Positions 8,019-16,175 of a DNA stretch of 64,000 nucleotides are shown piece after piece. The DNA lies in assembly GCF_003963535.1 (NCBI RefSeq), contig NZ_CP034539.1, positions 3,224,001-3,288,000 on the forward strand, written 5' to 3'. Below the pieces are notes generated by a model. The model searched no databases, was not told where the DNA came from, and saw nothing but the letters and a program-made list of their open reading frames with translations. The position numbers and the translations under genes were made by a program. Source of the stretch: Streptomyces cyaneochromogenes (GTDB taxonomy: Bacteria > Actinomycetota > Actinomycetes > Streptomycetales > Streptomycetaceae). How positions within the stretch are numbered: position 1 is the first letter of the stretch; every line of letters begins with the position of its first letter.

Positions 8019-11012
8019 TCAGAACGGGGGCCACGTGCCGGAGACGATGTCGCGTACCTCCGCGCGCAGGCGTGCCGCCTCCTGGTGGCGGCCGAGCGCG
8101 TCCAGGCGGATGGACAGGGTGTTGACGCTGCGGGCCAGGGCCCGGCGGTACTTGTCCGGTTCGGCGGCGAAGAGTTCGCGGTAGAGCACGACCGCCTGGC
8201 GGGCCGCGTCCAGCGCCCTCGGTCTGCCTTCGCCGAGCTGGTCCAGGGCCCCGGACCACATCTCCAGGGAGTCCGCCAGGTCGGCGCGGTGCAGGCCCCT
8301 CTGCTCGGCCTCCAGCTCGCGGTAGTGGCTCACCGCGTCGGACGCCGCCGACACCGCCTCGGCGGGCCGGCCGAGGGCGCCCAGCCAGAGGGAGAGGTTG
8401 CGCTGGGTGCGGGCGAGGGGTTGGCGGAGGTCGACGGCGCCCCCGGCGACCAGTTCCCGGTAGATCGAGACGGCCTCGCGGGCGGGGACCATCGCGCGGT
8501 CGATGTGACCCAGGTCCGCGAGGCTGACGGCGAGGCAGTTGAGGCTCTCCGCGTACTTCGGGCGGTGCGTCCCGGGGTGCCGCGCGGCCAGTTCCCGTCG
8601 CAGCCTCACGCACTCGGTCATCGTGGTGTGTGCCGTGGCCGTGTGCCCGAGGTGGCGCTCCCAGTACCAGCGCACGTGCAGGCTGCGGGCCAGGTCGGCG
8701 CGGGCGTCCGGGTCCGACTCGGCCTGCGCCCGCCGGATGACCTCCGCCTGGACCGCGACCGTCAGGGCGTGCTGGGGAAGGCCGACCTCGCCGTAGCGGT
8801 TGGCGAGGCTGCCGAGGCAGACGGCCAGTGCCGAACGGTGCGCCTGCGGATCGTCGACGGTGAGCCGGCCGAACAGGTCCGCCGCCTCGACGGCCGCCTC
8901 CAGGGCCGCCTGGTGCAGGCCGGCGCCCCGCAGCACGAGGGACCACAGGTGCAGGCTCTCGGCCAGCCGGGGCCGCTGGTCCGGCCGGGTGTCGGCGAGG
9001 CGGCGGCGCAGGGCCACCGCCTCCTCGGCGAACGGCCGCGCCTCCGCCCACCGGTAGGCCTCGGCGAGCCGGCCGGCGAGGCCGTACAGCGCGGACCCCA
9101 GGGCCGGCCACGCGCTGTCGGGCCGCTGCTCGGTGAGCGGCCGGAGCAGGTCGATCGCGTGCTGGTGCGCGGCGGCGGCGTCGGCCCGGCGACCCACCGC
9201 CGCGAATCGTTCCGCCAGGTCGTCCAGGGCGACGGCGGCCTCGACACCCCGGTCCGGGCCCAGCAGCAGCATGTTGGACACGGCGCGCTCGCGGTCCTCG
9301 GGCGAGCCGGCGCTGTCCCTGATCACCTCGCCGAGGAACGCGGCGGCCTCCTGCGCGTAGGCCTCCCCGAAGTCGGCGGGGTTCAGGTGGTCCGGGAAGT
9401 CCCGCAGGGCGTAGCGGGGGTTGGCCAGCAGCTCGCGCGGCACACCTATGGCGTAGTTGCGCGGCGTCGACGGATACTCGCCCGGCCAGTCGACGGCGAC
9501 GGCACGCATGAGTTCCCCACCGGTGATGTACCGGTCCCGGGGTGACCAGCCCCAGCCCTGGGGCCCGGCGTCCGGGCCGCGCCGCAGCAGCCGTACCAGC
9601 CAGGTGCCGAACAGCCTGTCCCAGCCGGTGTCATGGGGCACGAGGACGGAGATCTGGCCCGTCCAGCTCGCCGCTCTCAGCTCCATGGACAGCGGCGGAT
9701 AGCCCCAGTCGGTGCCGCTGTCCGGCGGCCGTACGGTGTCGAGCAGGACGAGTACCTGGTCGGCGCCCGAGGCGGTGGCGAGACGGAAGAGGTCCTCGCC
9801 GGTCAGGACGGTGTCCGGTCGTTCGGGATCGCTGTCGCGGAAGGCGAGGTGCGGACCGCCCGTGCCGGGGAGGGCGTACCCGCGGACGTACACCACCAGC
9901 GGCCCGTCGTGCCGCCGCGCCGACAGCCGCGCGAGCCGCTCGGTGACGGCCGCGAGGGACGGGTCGGACAGGAACTCCTTCGCGTAGGTGTCGCCGAACG
10001 CGGACCCCACCTCGCGGCACAGGTCGGGCGAGTGGTCGAGCGGGGGCAGCTGTTCGTGCTCGTAGCGGGCGACCGAGATCCCGAGGAACCGCCCGGCCGG
10101 TCCCGCGCCGCGCACCGGTGCGGCCCGCTCCGGCAGCCGGTACACCTGGCCGCGTGCGCTGCGCAGCAGGACCGGTCCGGGACCGACGTGGACGCGGATC
10201 TGCCAGGCCTCCGGCACGGACAGGTCCTCGTCCCGCTCGCGTGAGCCGCCGGCCAGCAGGGTCAGCACACGCGGTGCCGTGTCGGGTACGGGGAGCCCGT
10301 AGGTGCCCGGCGGCGCCTCGGTGGCGGCCTCGGGTTCGACCGGCCGCCCGTCGATCTCCAGCTCGTCGCCGACCCGGCGCACGGTGATCAGGATGTCGTC
10401 GAGGACGCGGGCGAGATCGCCGAGCCGCCGGGCGGGCAGCGGGGCACGTTCCACGCCGAACGGGAAGCGCCGGGCCGGGAAGCGGGGGCGGGCGGTCTGG
10501 GCGAGCTGCCAGCCCGTGGGCGAGTCCCGGACCGCCTGCGGCAGCCGGTCCCAGGCCGAGGCCAGCCACTGCCGAAGGCCGTTCCGGTTCTCCTGGGTGA
10601 TCGCCTTGAGCGCCGGGGCCAGGGCGTCGTCGATCTCACCGCGCCGTCCGGTCACGGCGAGCCAGGTGACCTGTTCCTCCAGCAGGAGGGCCGGGGAGAG
10701 GTCGGCGTGCACGTGACGGATGACGCGCCACAGGGAGTGGACCGGGGCGTCCGGCTGCTGCTGCCGCAGCCATCGCTCCAGGCGACGTTGCAGCCGGTGG
10801 CGTTCACCGGTGTCGAAGACGAGGCCGGTGGGCCCCTGGGACCGGACGAGTCCGCTGAACCACAGGTCGGACTCGGTCTCCACGCCGAGCCGCGGGAACA
10901 GCTCCAACCGCACCGCCCGGATCAGTTCGGGCTCCACGCGCACCGCCACGCTGAGCGCGGTCGCCAGCTTCTCGACCGCGTCGACGGCCTGTCGGTCGCG
11001 TGTCACGGTCAC
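8019..11012 (-). CDS. Pseudo-caspase/TPR protein of the TIR-MoxR-vWA operon
   Basis: A 997-residue protein. Residues 1-180 are a helical N-terminal domain reminiscent of the adaptor domains found in actinobacterial MoxR/vWA-associated proteins. Residues about 305-530 follow a caspase-like (C14/CHAT) pattern: GISVARYEHEQLPPL, a strand LVVYVRGYAL, then LLDTVRPPDSG. In active relatives these positions read SGHG and LLDTCxSG; here the catalytic His is Tyr379 and the Cys is Val427, so the domain cannot be a protease. Residues about 590-990 hold many TPR-like helical repeats with RAQAESDPDARADLARSLH-type spacing. The GTG start at 11012 overlaps the vWA gene's stop (GTGA). It is the last gene of the operon and probably a scaffold or sensor. 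Confidence 0.75.
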   Translation of the reverse strand: MTVTRDRQAVDAVEKLATALSVAVRVEPELIRAVRLELFPRLGVETESDLWFSGLVRSQGPTGLVFDTGERHRLQRRLERWLRQQQPDAPVHSLWRVIRHVHADLSPALLLEEQVTWLAVTGRRGEIDDALAPALKAITQENRNGLRQWLASAWDRLPQAVRDSPTGWQLAQTARPRFPARRFPFGVERAPLPARRLGDLARVLDDILITVRRVGDELEIDGRPVEPEAATEAPPGTYGLPVPDTAPRVLTLLAGGSRERDEDLSVPEAWQIRVHVGPGPVLLRSARGQVYRLPERAAPVRGAGPAGRFLGISVARYEHEQLPPLDHSPDLCREVGSAFGDTYAKEFLSDPSLAAVTERLARLSARRHDGPLVVYVRGYALPGTGGPHLAFRDSDPERPDTVLTGEDLFRLATASGADQVLVLLDTVRPPDSGTDWGYPPLSMELRAASWTGQISVLVPHDTGWDRLFGTWLVRLLRRGPDAGPQGWGWSPRDRYITGGELMRAVAVDWPGEYPSTPRNYAIGVPRELLANPRYALRDFPDHLNPADFGEAYAQEAAAFLGEVIRDSAGSPEDRERAVSNMLLLGPDRGVEAAVALDDLAERFAAVGRRADAAAAHQHAIDLLRPLTEQRPDSAWPALGSALYGLAGRLAEAYRWAEARPFAEEAVALRRRLADTRPDQRPRLAESLHLWSLVLRGAGLHQAALEAAVEAADLFGRLTVDDPQAHRSALAVCLGSLANRYGEVGLPQHALTVAVQAEVIRRAQAESDPDARADLARSLHVRWYWERHLGHTATAHTTMTECVRLRRELAARHPGTHRPKYAESLNCLAVSLADLGHIDRAMVPAREAVSIYRELVAGGAVDLRQPLARTQRNLSLWLGALGRPAEAVSAASDAVSHYRELEAEQRGLHRADLADSLEMWSGALDQLGEGRPRALDAARQAVVLYRELFAAEPDKYRRALARSVNTLSIRLDALGRHQEAARLRAEVRDIVSGTWPPF

Positions 11013-12022
11013 CGCCGGCGCCCCACCAGCGCGGCGACCGTGCTCACCGTCGTCGTCCGGTCCCAGGTGAGGGCGGACAGCAGCGGCGTCAGCTCCGCGG
11101 GCACCCGGGCGACCGGGTAGGGCACCAGCGCCAGGACCGTGCACCCGGCCCGGACGATCTCGTGGAACACCTGGTACCACTCGGCGACCGAGGCGCGCCG
11201 CGGATGCAGGACGGGCCCGCCGACGCCGAGGTCGGAGACGACCAGGACCCGGGTTCCCGGACTGGGCGGCCGGTACGGCTGCCAGGTGCGCGGGGAGGCC
11301 GGGCCCGTGCCCCGGTTCGGCGCGTCGGCGAAGTAGCGGATCTGGGTGAGTTCGGCCCCGACCAGACCGGTGATCCGGCGGGCGAGTTCCTGCTGGTCAC
11401 GCCGGTACGGCTGCATGCCGTCGCCCCGGTCGACCAGGACCTGCACTCCGAAGCGGAGCGTGGGGCGGGGCGCCCGCGGCAGTCGGGTGAGGGGGATGCC
11501 CCGGGCGAAGGCCTCGACGAGGGCGTCGATGTCCGGTTCGCCGTCGTCGCGGACCAAGGTGGTCAGGGCGGCGTTGAGGATCGCCGTGGAGGACCGCTCG
11601 GTGAGCAGCGGCTCCAGCGGTGGCCGGGCGGTGAGATGACGGTCGGTCACCTGGTCGAGGAAGGGGACGGCCGTCCAGTCGGTGGGGTCGGGGGCATCGT
11701 GGTCGACGGGTTCCAGCACGGGCAGGCCGGCCGGGCGGGGCCGTCCCTCGTACCGGCCCGGGTCGAGGGGCGGTGGCGGTGGTTCGGGAGGGACGGCGGC
11801 CGCGCCGGGGAGGCGGGCGGGCGGGAGGAGCGGCGCGTCCTCGGCCTGCGGGACGTGCGCGGGCGGGCCGATCGCCGGATCCGGCCGTGGTCCGGGCGGC
11901 GGTGGCCCGTGGCCGAAGCCGAGCATCCGGGCGACCCGGTACTGCCGGACGGGGTCGGCGCCCACCGCGTCCAGGGCTCTGGCCAGGTCGGCCACACAGA
12001 TCTGGGGGACGTGTGCGCTCAC
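11009..12022 (-). CDS. Degenerate vWA-domain protein (MoxR partner)
   Basis: A 337-residue protein. Residues 1-40 form a small helical module (VADLARALDAVGADPVRQY). A long Pro-rich linker runs to about 120. From about 185 to the end a vWA-like Rossmann domain is visible: strand FGVQVLVDRGDGM, a helix, strand TQIRYFADA, then TRVLVVSDLGVGG and CTVLALVPYP. The MIDAS DxSxS position reads DRGDG, so metal binding of the classical type is doubtful. MoxR ATPases usually act with a vWA partner encoded next door. The GTG start overlaps the MoxR stop and its own stop overlaps the TPR gene's start. Confidence 0.7.
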   Translation of the reverse strand: MSAHVPQICVADLARALDAVGADPVRQYRVARMLGFGHGPPPPGPRPDPAIGPPAHVPQAEDAPLLPPARLPGAAAVPPEPPPPPLDPGRYEGRPRPAGLPVLEPVDHDAPDPTDWTAVPFLDQVTDRHLTARPPLEPLLTERSSTAILNAALTTLVRDDGEPDIDALVEAFARGIPLTRLPRAPRPTLRFGVQVLVDRGDGMQPYRRDQQELARRITGLVGAELTQIRYFADAPNRGTGPASPRTWQPYRPPSPGTRVLVVSDLGVGGPVLHPRRASVAEWYQVFHEIVRAGCTVLALVPYPVARVPAELTPLLSALTWDRTTTVSTVAALVGRRR

Positions 12023-12972
12023 GCCACGTTGTCCTGCTTCAGCAGCGCCATCCGGCGCAGCGTCCGCCAGCGCTCGTCACTGTCCTCGACCCGGATGCCC
12101 ATCTTGCGGCAGGCGTGGAAGGCGTCCAGGAATTCGGCGGTGCTGGGCTTGCGGTGCGCCCTTCGCTCCGCGTCCTCGCGCAGCCCCTGCACCAGGTCCG
12201 CGAGATCCTGGGCGAGGAGCAGGTCGGCATCGGTGAAGGGGCCGTCGTAGGCCTCCACATGGGTGCGGGCGACCTCGACGAGCTCCTCGGGTTCGGGGTG
12301 TTCGAGCTTGACGACGAGACAACGCCGCAGGAACGCCTCGGGCAGCTCGCGCTGCTCGTTGGTGGTGATCACCACGAGCGCCTTGGCGTCGTCCTCCGGT
12401 TCGATGTCCCGGCCCGTCTGGGAGAGGGTGAAGCGACGCGAACCCAGCGGGACGAGCAGCCCGTTGGGCAGTTCGGGGTCCGCCTTGTCGATCTCGTCGA
12501 TCAGTACGACGGACTGGGCGCACAGGTCGGTGGAGTCCGTCCTGACGGGCCGTCGTCCACGGGACCGGGGCATCCGGTGGGAACGGGCGCGATGGGTGTG
12601 GGCGCGGGCGCAGCGCGGCGCGAACGCCTTCCACAGCACACCGGGTTCCACATACGCGTCGATGGGCTTGAGCCGCTGTGCCTGCGCGTCGGCAAGCCTC
12701 AGCACATGGTCGAAGGACCACAGCAGGTCGGGCGCCTGGGTGCGGGAGGTCACCACGTGCTCGTGGTACGCCCAGCCGTTCAGCCAGGCGACATGCGCCG
12801 CGAACGACGACTTGCCGGAGCCCGGATCGCCCCGCAGCAGCAGCGGCCGCCCGGTGGCGAGGGCGACGTCGACGGCCAGGTCGAGGTCGCCGCGGACGAC
12901 GTAGGCCCGGCCGTCGGGGCGGTCCGGGGCGTTGCGCGTGGTGGGTCGCGGCGGGATCGGCTCGGGGGTCAC
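12019..12972 (-). CDS. MoxR-type AAA+ ATPase
   Basis: A 317-residue AAA+ ATPase of the MoxR/dynein-related class. Walker A GDPGSGKS is at residues 48-55, Walker B VVLIDEID at 155-162, sensor 1 TTNEQ at 203-207 and an arginine pair in AFLRRC at 217-218. Between residues 120 and 150 there is an unusual Arg/His-rich insertion (RARSHRMPRSRGRR) ahead of Walker B. The GTG start at 12972 lies in the TIR gene's stop. MoxR proteins remodel vWA-containing partners with ATP hydrolysis; the vWA gene is directly downstream and translationally coupled. Confidence 0.85.
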   Translation of the reverse strand: MTPEPIPPRPTTRNAPDRPDGRAYVVRGDLDLAVDVALATGRPLLLRGDPGSGKSSFAAHVAWLNGWAYHEHVVTSRTQAPDLLWSFDHVLRLADAQAQRLKPIDAYVEPGVLWKAFAPRCARAHTHRARSHRMPRSRGRRPVRTDSTDLCAQSVVLIDEIDKADPELPNGLLVPLGSRRFTLSQTGRDIEPEDDAKALVVITTNEQRELPEAFLRRCLVVKLEHPEPEELVEVARTHVEAYDGPFTDADLLLAQDLADLVQGLREDAERRAHRKPSTAEFLDAFHACRKMGIRVEDSDERWRTLRRMALLKQDNVA

Positions 12973-14246
12973 GACGCCTGGTCCTTTCCGTGGCCGTGGT
13001 GCCGGTCGCGGATGTGGCCCAGCGCCCGGCTGGTGCGCGCCACCTGCCGCTCGGCGCCGGGCTGCAGCGGGATGTGCAGGGTGCGGGCGGTCTGGACGCC
13101 CAGGTCCACTGGATCGGCCTGATCCGTGAGGACGATGACGTTGAGCCAGGAGAACCGCCCGATCAGGGTACGCACCAGCCGCCCGACGACGCCGAGTTCG
13201 GTGCCGGCGGGGTCGAGGACGAGGAAGAGCACCTCGCCCTCGATGGGCAGGTCGTTCTCGTCGTCCGACTTCAGCAGCGCGCGCACGGCCGTCAGACAGG
13301 CCGCCATGTGCTCCTCGTCCTGTGCCTCGCCCGCCACCAGGGAGACCGCCTGGGCCCAGTAGCCGCCCGAGAAGCAGGAGGCGCGGTGGATGTGCTGTCG
13401 GGCCGTGTCGGTCCAGGCGCCGGCCAGGGTGGCGACCACCTGGCCGGCGCCGGGGAGCAGCAGGCGTACGCCGACGGGGTCGATCCAGGTGGGCAGCAGC
13501 AGGGTGATGAGTTTGTTCAGCCGGTCCAGCGCGAGGAAGAACTCGACGTCGTTCACGGCCGCCGGCACCTTCTGGGTCGGCACCGGCGCCAGGCACTGGT
13601 GCGCGATGTGGCGGCGCTCCTCCGCGGCGGTGGGGAACCGCCAGTCGCCCTCGGCGCCGAGGGTGCCGGCCATGGCCCGCAGCGTGAACCGGTCGGTCAC
13701 CCCGTCCAGGCAGTGTTCGATCTTGGCCGTCATGGAGCGCATGGCCGAGGTGTCCGCGCACACGCGCAGGCCGCCCAGGCGCTCGACGATCCGGGAGACC
13801 ACGTCCGCGCCGCCTGTGCCGCCCGTGGCCCCCACGCCGTCCGTGTCATCCGTGTCATCCGTGTCGTCCTGCAGGATGCACTGCAGATCGGCGAGCTGGG
13901 ATATCTCCGAGCGCCGCAGCTCGCGCGGCGAAAGTCCCTTCAGCAGGACGGGCACGATGGTGAGGGGCGACCCCACCGACTGCCGCCACAGCAGGATGTT
14001 GACCTCGCGCTTGAGCCACGACGACGAGAGCCCGTCCCTGTTCACCAGGACGACGGCCACGTCACAGTCGGATATCCATCCGTACAGGACCGACCGCCAG
14101 TTCATTCCGGGCGGCAGGTGGTCGTCCACCAGGACTTCCCAGCCGTGGTCCGGCAACCGTTTGATGAGTTCGGCCCGTACCGAATCGGCGTTCGCCTGAT
14201 CCTCTTCGGTCTCCGCCGAGCTGTGACTGATGAAGGTGATCGCCAT
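12969..14246 (-). CDS. TIR-domain protein, first gene of the putative conflict operon
   Basis: A 425-residue protein. Residues 1-105 are a TIR domain: strand ITFISHSSAE, VLVDDHLPPGMNW, CDVAVVLVNRDG, and SSSWLKREVNILL. The WLKRE glutamate at residue 81 matches the catalytic Glu of NAD-cleaving TIR enzymes (WCxxE). An acidic DDTDDTDDTDG linker follows, then an unrecognised domain of about 280 residues with alternating strands (EVLFLVLD, LNVIVLTD). I chose the ATG at 14246 because the TIR strand begins there; an in-frame start 24 bp upstream is possible. Adjacent genes suggest that MoxR/vWA and the pseudo-caspase control this enzyme. NADase activity is an inference. Confidence 0.8.
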   Translation of the reverse strand: MAITFISHSSAETEEDQANADSVRAELIKRLPDHGWEVLVDDHLPPGMNWRSVLYGWISDCDVAVVLVNRDGLSSSWLKREVNILLWRQSVGSPLTIVPVLLKGLSPRELRRSEISQLADLQCILQDDTDDTDDTDGVGATGGTGGADVVSRIVERLGGLRVCADTSAMRSMTAKIEHCLDGVTDRFTLRAMAGTLGAEGDWRFPTAAEERRHIAHQCLAPVPTQKVPAAVNDVEFFLALDRLNKLITLLLPTWIDPVGVRLLLPGAGQVVATLAGAWTDTARQHIHRASCFSGGYWAQAVSLVAGEAQDEEHMAACLTAVRALLKSDDENDLPIEGEVLFLVLDPAGTELGVVGRLVRTLIGRFSWLNVIVLTDQADPVDLGVQTARTLHIPLQPGAERQVARTSRALGHIRDRHHGHGKDQAS

Positions 14247-14311
14247 CGACCACTGACCGCCCTGTTGCACGTGCCCAGTAGGGACTCAGCCGCCCCTGTA
14301 GGACGGAGAGG

Positions 14312-14380
14312 TTGACAGGTGATCGGGACATAGGTCAACTCGGACATACGTCAACTCGACGCTATGTCGACGAATTGACG
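14312..14380. promoter_or_regulatory. Candidate operator in the TIR/SLOG divergent promoter region
   Basis: Two direct 16-bp copies, GGACATAGGTCAACTC (14326-14341) and GGACATACGTCAACTC (14342-14357), differ at one base. The second copy also begins a 32-bp imperfect inverted repeat (14349-14380) with CGTCAA/TTGACG ends and 11 of 13 arm positions matching. On the minus strand TTGACG (14349-14354) and TATGTC (14327-14332) are 16 bp apart and could be the promoter for the TIR operon. It lies between start codons at 14246 and 14488, so one regulator could govern both directions. Confidence 0.5.
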
Positions 14381-14487
14381 GTTGTTCATCTTGTGCTCGG
14401 GTGTGCTCGGGTGTGGTCGGGCCGTCTCCCGGAAAGCCTCACGGGAGCAGCGGACCACCGGTCGACGCGGACAGGGGGCAGCGGGGG

Positions 14488-15588
14488 ATGGTGTCGTCCG
14501 ACAGGGCACGCCCGGTCGTCGCGATCGTCGGCAGTTTCGAGCCCGGCCGCTCGTACACGCCGGAGCTGAAACGGCCCGACGCGGCCCCGGCCGCCTGCCG
14601 CGAGCTGGGCCGCCAACTGGCCGCGGCCGGCTACGACCTGGCGGTGTTCTCGGCGAAACCCAAGTACGTCGAGTACGACGTCGTCCAGGGCTACGCCCAG
14701 GAGGCCGACGGCGCGGGCACGGTGTTCCTGCATGTGCCCCGGCACCGCGACCACGACTTCGGGCTGCCGCAGGGCAGTGCGGCTCAGGTGCGGCTGGTGC
14801 GGGACACCGGGCCGGAGTGGGAGGTCTCCTTCTACCGGACGCTGCTGTCCTGCGACGCGGCGATGCTCGTCGGCGGCGCCCAGTCGACCCGGGTGGCCGG
14901 GGTCATCGCCCTGTCACAGCGCATCCCGCTGCTCCCGGTCGCCGCGTTCGGGGGCGGGGCGAGCCAGGTGTGGGCCAACCTGGACAAGGTCCGCAACGAC
15001 ACCACCGACGACGACATCGTCCTGCTCGGGCAGGACTGGCGGGCCGACTCCGCGCGCCGGCTCGTCCAGTGCCTGGACCGGCAGCGAGCGCGCCGTGCGC
15101 AGTGGCAGCGCGAGGGCGACCGCAGCGCACGCCGCTCCCTGCTCTCCGCCGGTCTGGGCACGGCCGTGGCCCTGCTGTTGCTGGTGTGCTCCCTGCTGGG
15201 CTTCGTCCTCGCGGGCGAGCCCGGCCCGGCGACCGGCCTCAGGCTCGCGGTGCTGGTGGTGACGCCGCTGCTGGCGGCGATGGCCGGCGCCGTGATCCGC
15301 AGCTCCTTCGAGACCGCCGACCAGTGGCCGAGGGCCGCGGTAAGGGGTCTGGGGGCCGGGGTCGTCTCCGTCCTGCTCTACGTGGCGTCCCAGCTGCTCA
15401 CGGTGCCGTCCCTGCTCGACGAGCTGGACGTGCGCAGGCTCCTGTTCTTCACCCTGCCGCTGGGCTTCAGCGCCGGTTTCACCTTCGACCTCGTCTTCGA
15501 ACGCCTGCGCTCGGGGGCGGCCCCGGATCCCCCCGCCCTGCCCGGCGGGCCTCCCCCGGGCCCCGGCCCGACCGACCGCTCCTACTGA
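14488..15588 (+). CDS. SLOG-like nucleotide-sensor domain with four transmembrane helices
   Basis: A 366-residue protein. Residues 8-200 look like a SLOG/LOG Rossmann-type domain: VAIVGSFEPG at 11-20, GYDLAVFSAKPKYVEYD at 49-64, and AMLVGGAQST at 125-134, the usual ligand loop. Four hydrophobic helices follow at about 218-240, 250-270, 283-304 and 317-337, then a Pro-rich tail. SLOG domains bind or sense NAD-derived and other nucleotides, and in Thoeris a SLOG effector responds to a TIR product. The gene is divergent from the TIR operon. I infer it is the membrane effector. The start ATG at 14488 has a G-rich RBS-like stretch in front. Confidence 0.65.
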   Translation: MVSSDRARPVVAIVGSFEPGRSYTPELKRPDAAPAACRELGRQLAAAGYDLAVFSAKPKYVEYDVVQGYAQEADGAGTVFLHVPRHRDHDFGLPQGSAAQVRLVRDTGPEWEVSFYRTLLSCDAAMLVGGAQSTRVAGVIALSQRIPLLPVAAFGGGASQVWANLDKVRNDTTDDDIVLLGQDWRADSARRLVQCLDRQRARRAQWQREGDRSARRSLLSAGLGTAVALLLLVCSLLGFVLAGEPGPATGLRLAVLVVTPLLAAMAGAVIRSSFETADQWPRAAVRGLGAGVVSVLLYVASQLLTVPSLLDELDVRRLLFFTLPLGFSAGFTFDLVFERLRSGAAPDPPALPGGPPPGPGPTDRSY

Positions 15589-16142
15589 ACCGCGGCCGCC
15601 ACGATCGCCTCCACCACCCGCGGCACCGACCCGGCATGCAGCGACAGGAACAGGTTCGGCTCCACGAGCTCCAGCTCCATCACCCGCGGCTCCCCACCGT
15701 CCCCCTCCTCCCCGTCGACGAGGTCCACGCGCGCGTACAGCAGCTCCGCGGCCTCCGGTACGACGGCCAGGGCGCGCTCGGCGACGGCGAGTTCGGCCGG
15801 GGTCGGGGTCCAGGGTTCGAGGCCGGGATGCGCGACCTTCCGCTCGTCGTACGGCGTCCCGAGGCTGAGGACGGCCCCCTTGCGGCTGGCGTGCAGCAGG
15901 CGCCCGCCGAAGAACTGCAGGGCCCTCTCCCCGGTCACGTCGATGCCCTTCACATAGGGCTGCACCATCGCCGTGAACCCCTCCGCGTGCATGCGCGCGA
16001 GCTGCCGTACGGCCGTGTCGTGCTCGTCGGGCGTGTACCGGGCGGCGAACCGGGCGCCCGCGCCGGAGGTGGGCTTGACGACGTACTCGTGGCCGTCCGG
16101 GAGATCGGCGGCGGCAGGGGTGTCGCCGGGCGCGACGGCCGT
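15582..16142 (-). pseudogene. 5'-truncated ATP-grasp domain protein
   Basis: The readable frame covers the central and C-terminal ATP-grasp core: DGHEYVVKPTSGAGARF, MVQPYVKGIDVTGERAL, LYARVDLVDG and the metal-binding MELELVEPNLFL. Relatives known to me are about 280 residues with an N-terminal Rossmann-like pre-ATP-grasp domain. Here an in-frame stop (TGA at 16143-16145) closes the frame and the region beyond belongs to the divergent S1-fusion gene, so about 110-130 residues are missing. The only ATG, at 15992, would make a 136-residue fragment without the ATP-binding lysine strand. The stop codon overlaps that of the SLOG gene by 7 bp. Confidence 0.65.
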
Positions 16143-16175
16143 TCATGACCTGCGTCCGTACGGCAGGATCGCCCC

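Noticed and set aside
12678..14315. A 545-codon plus-strand ORF over the TIR and MoxR genes
   Set aside because: No domain is recognisable; the minus strand carries Walker motifs and a TIR domain in the same interval.
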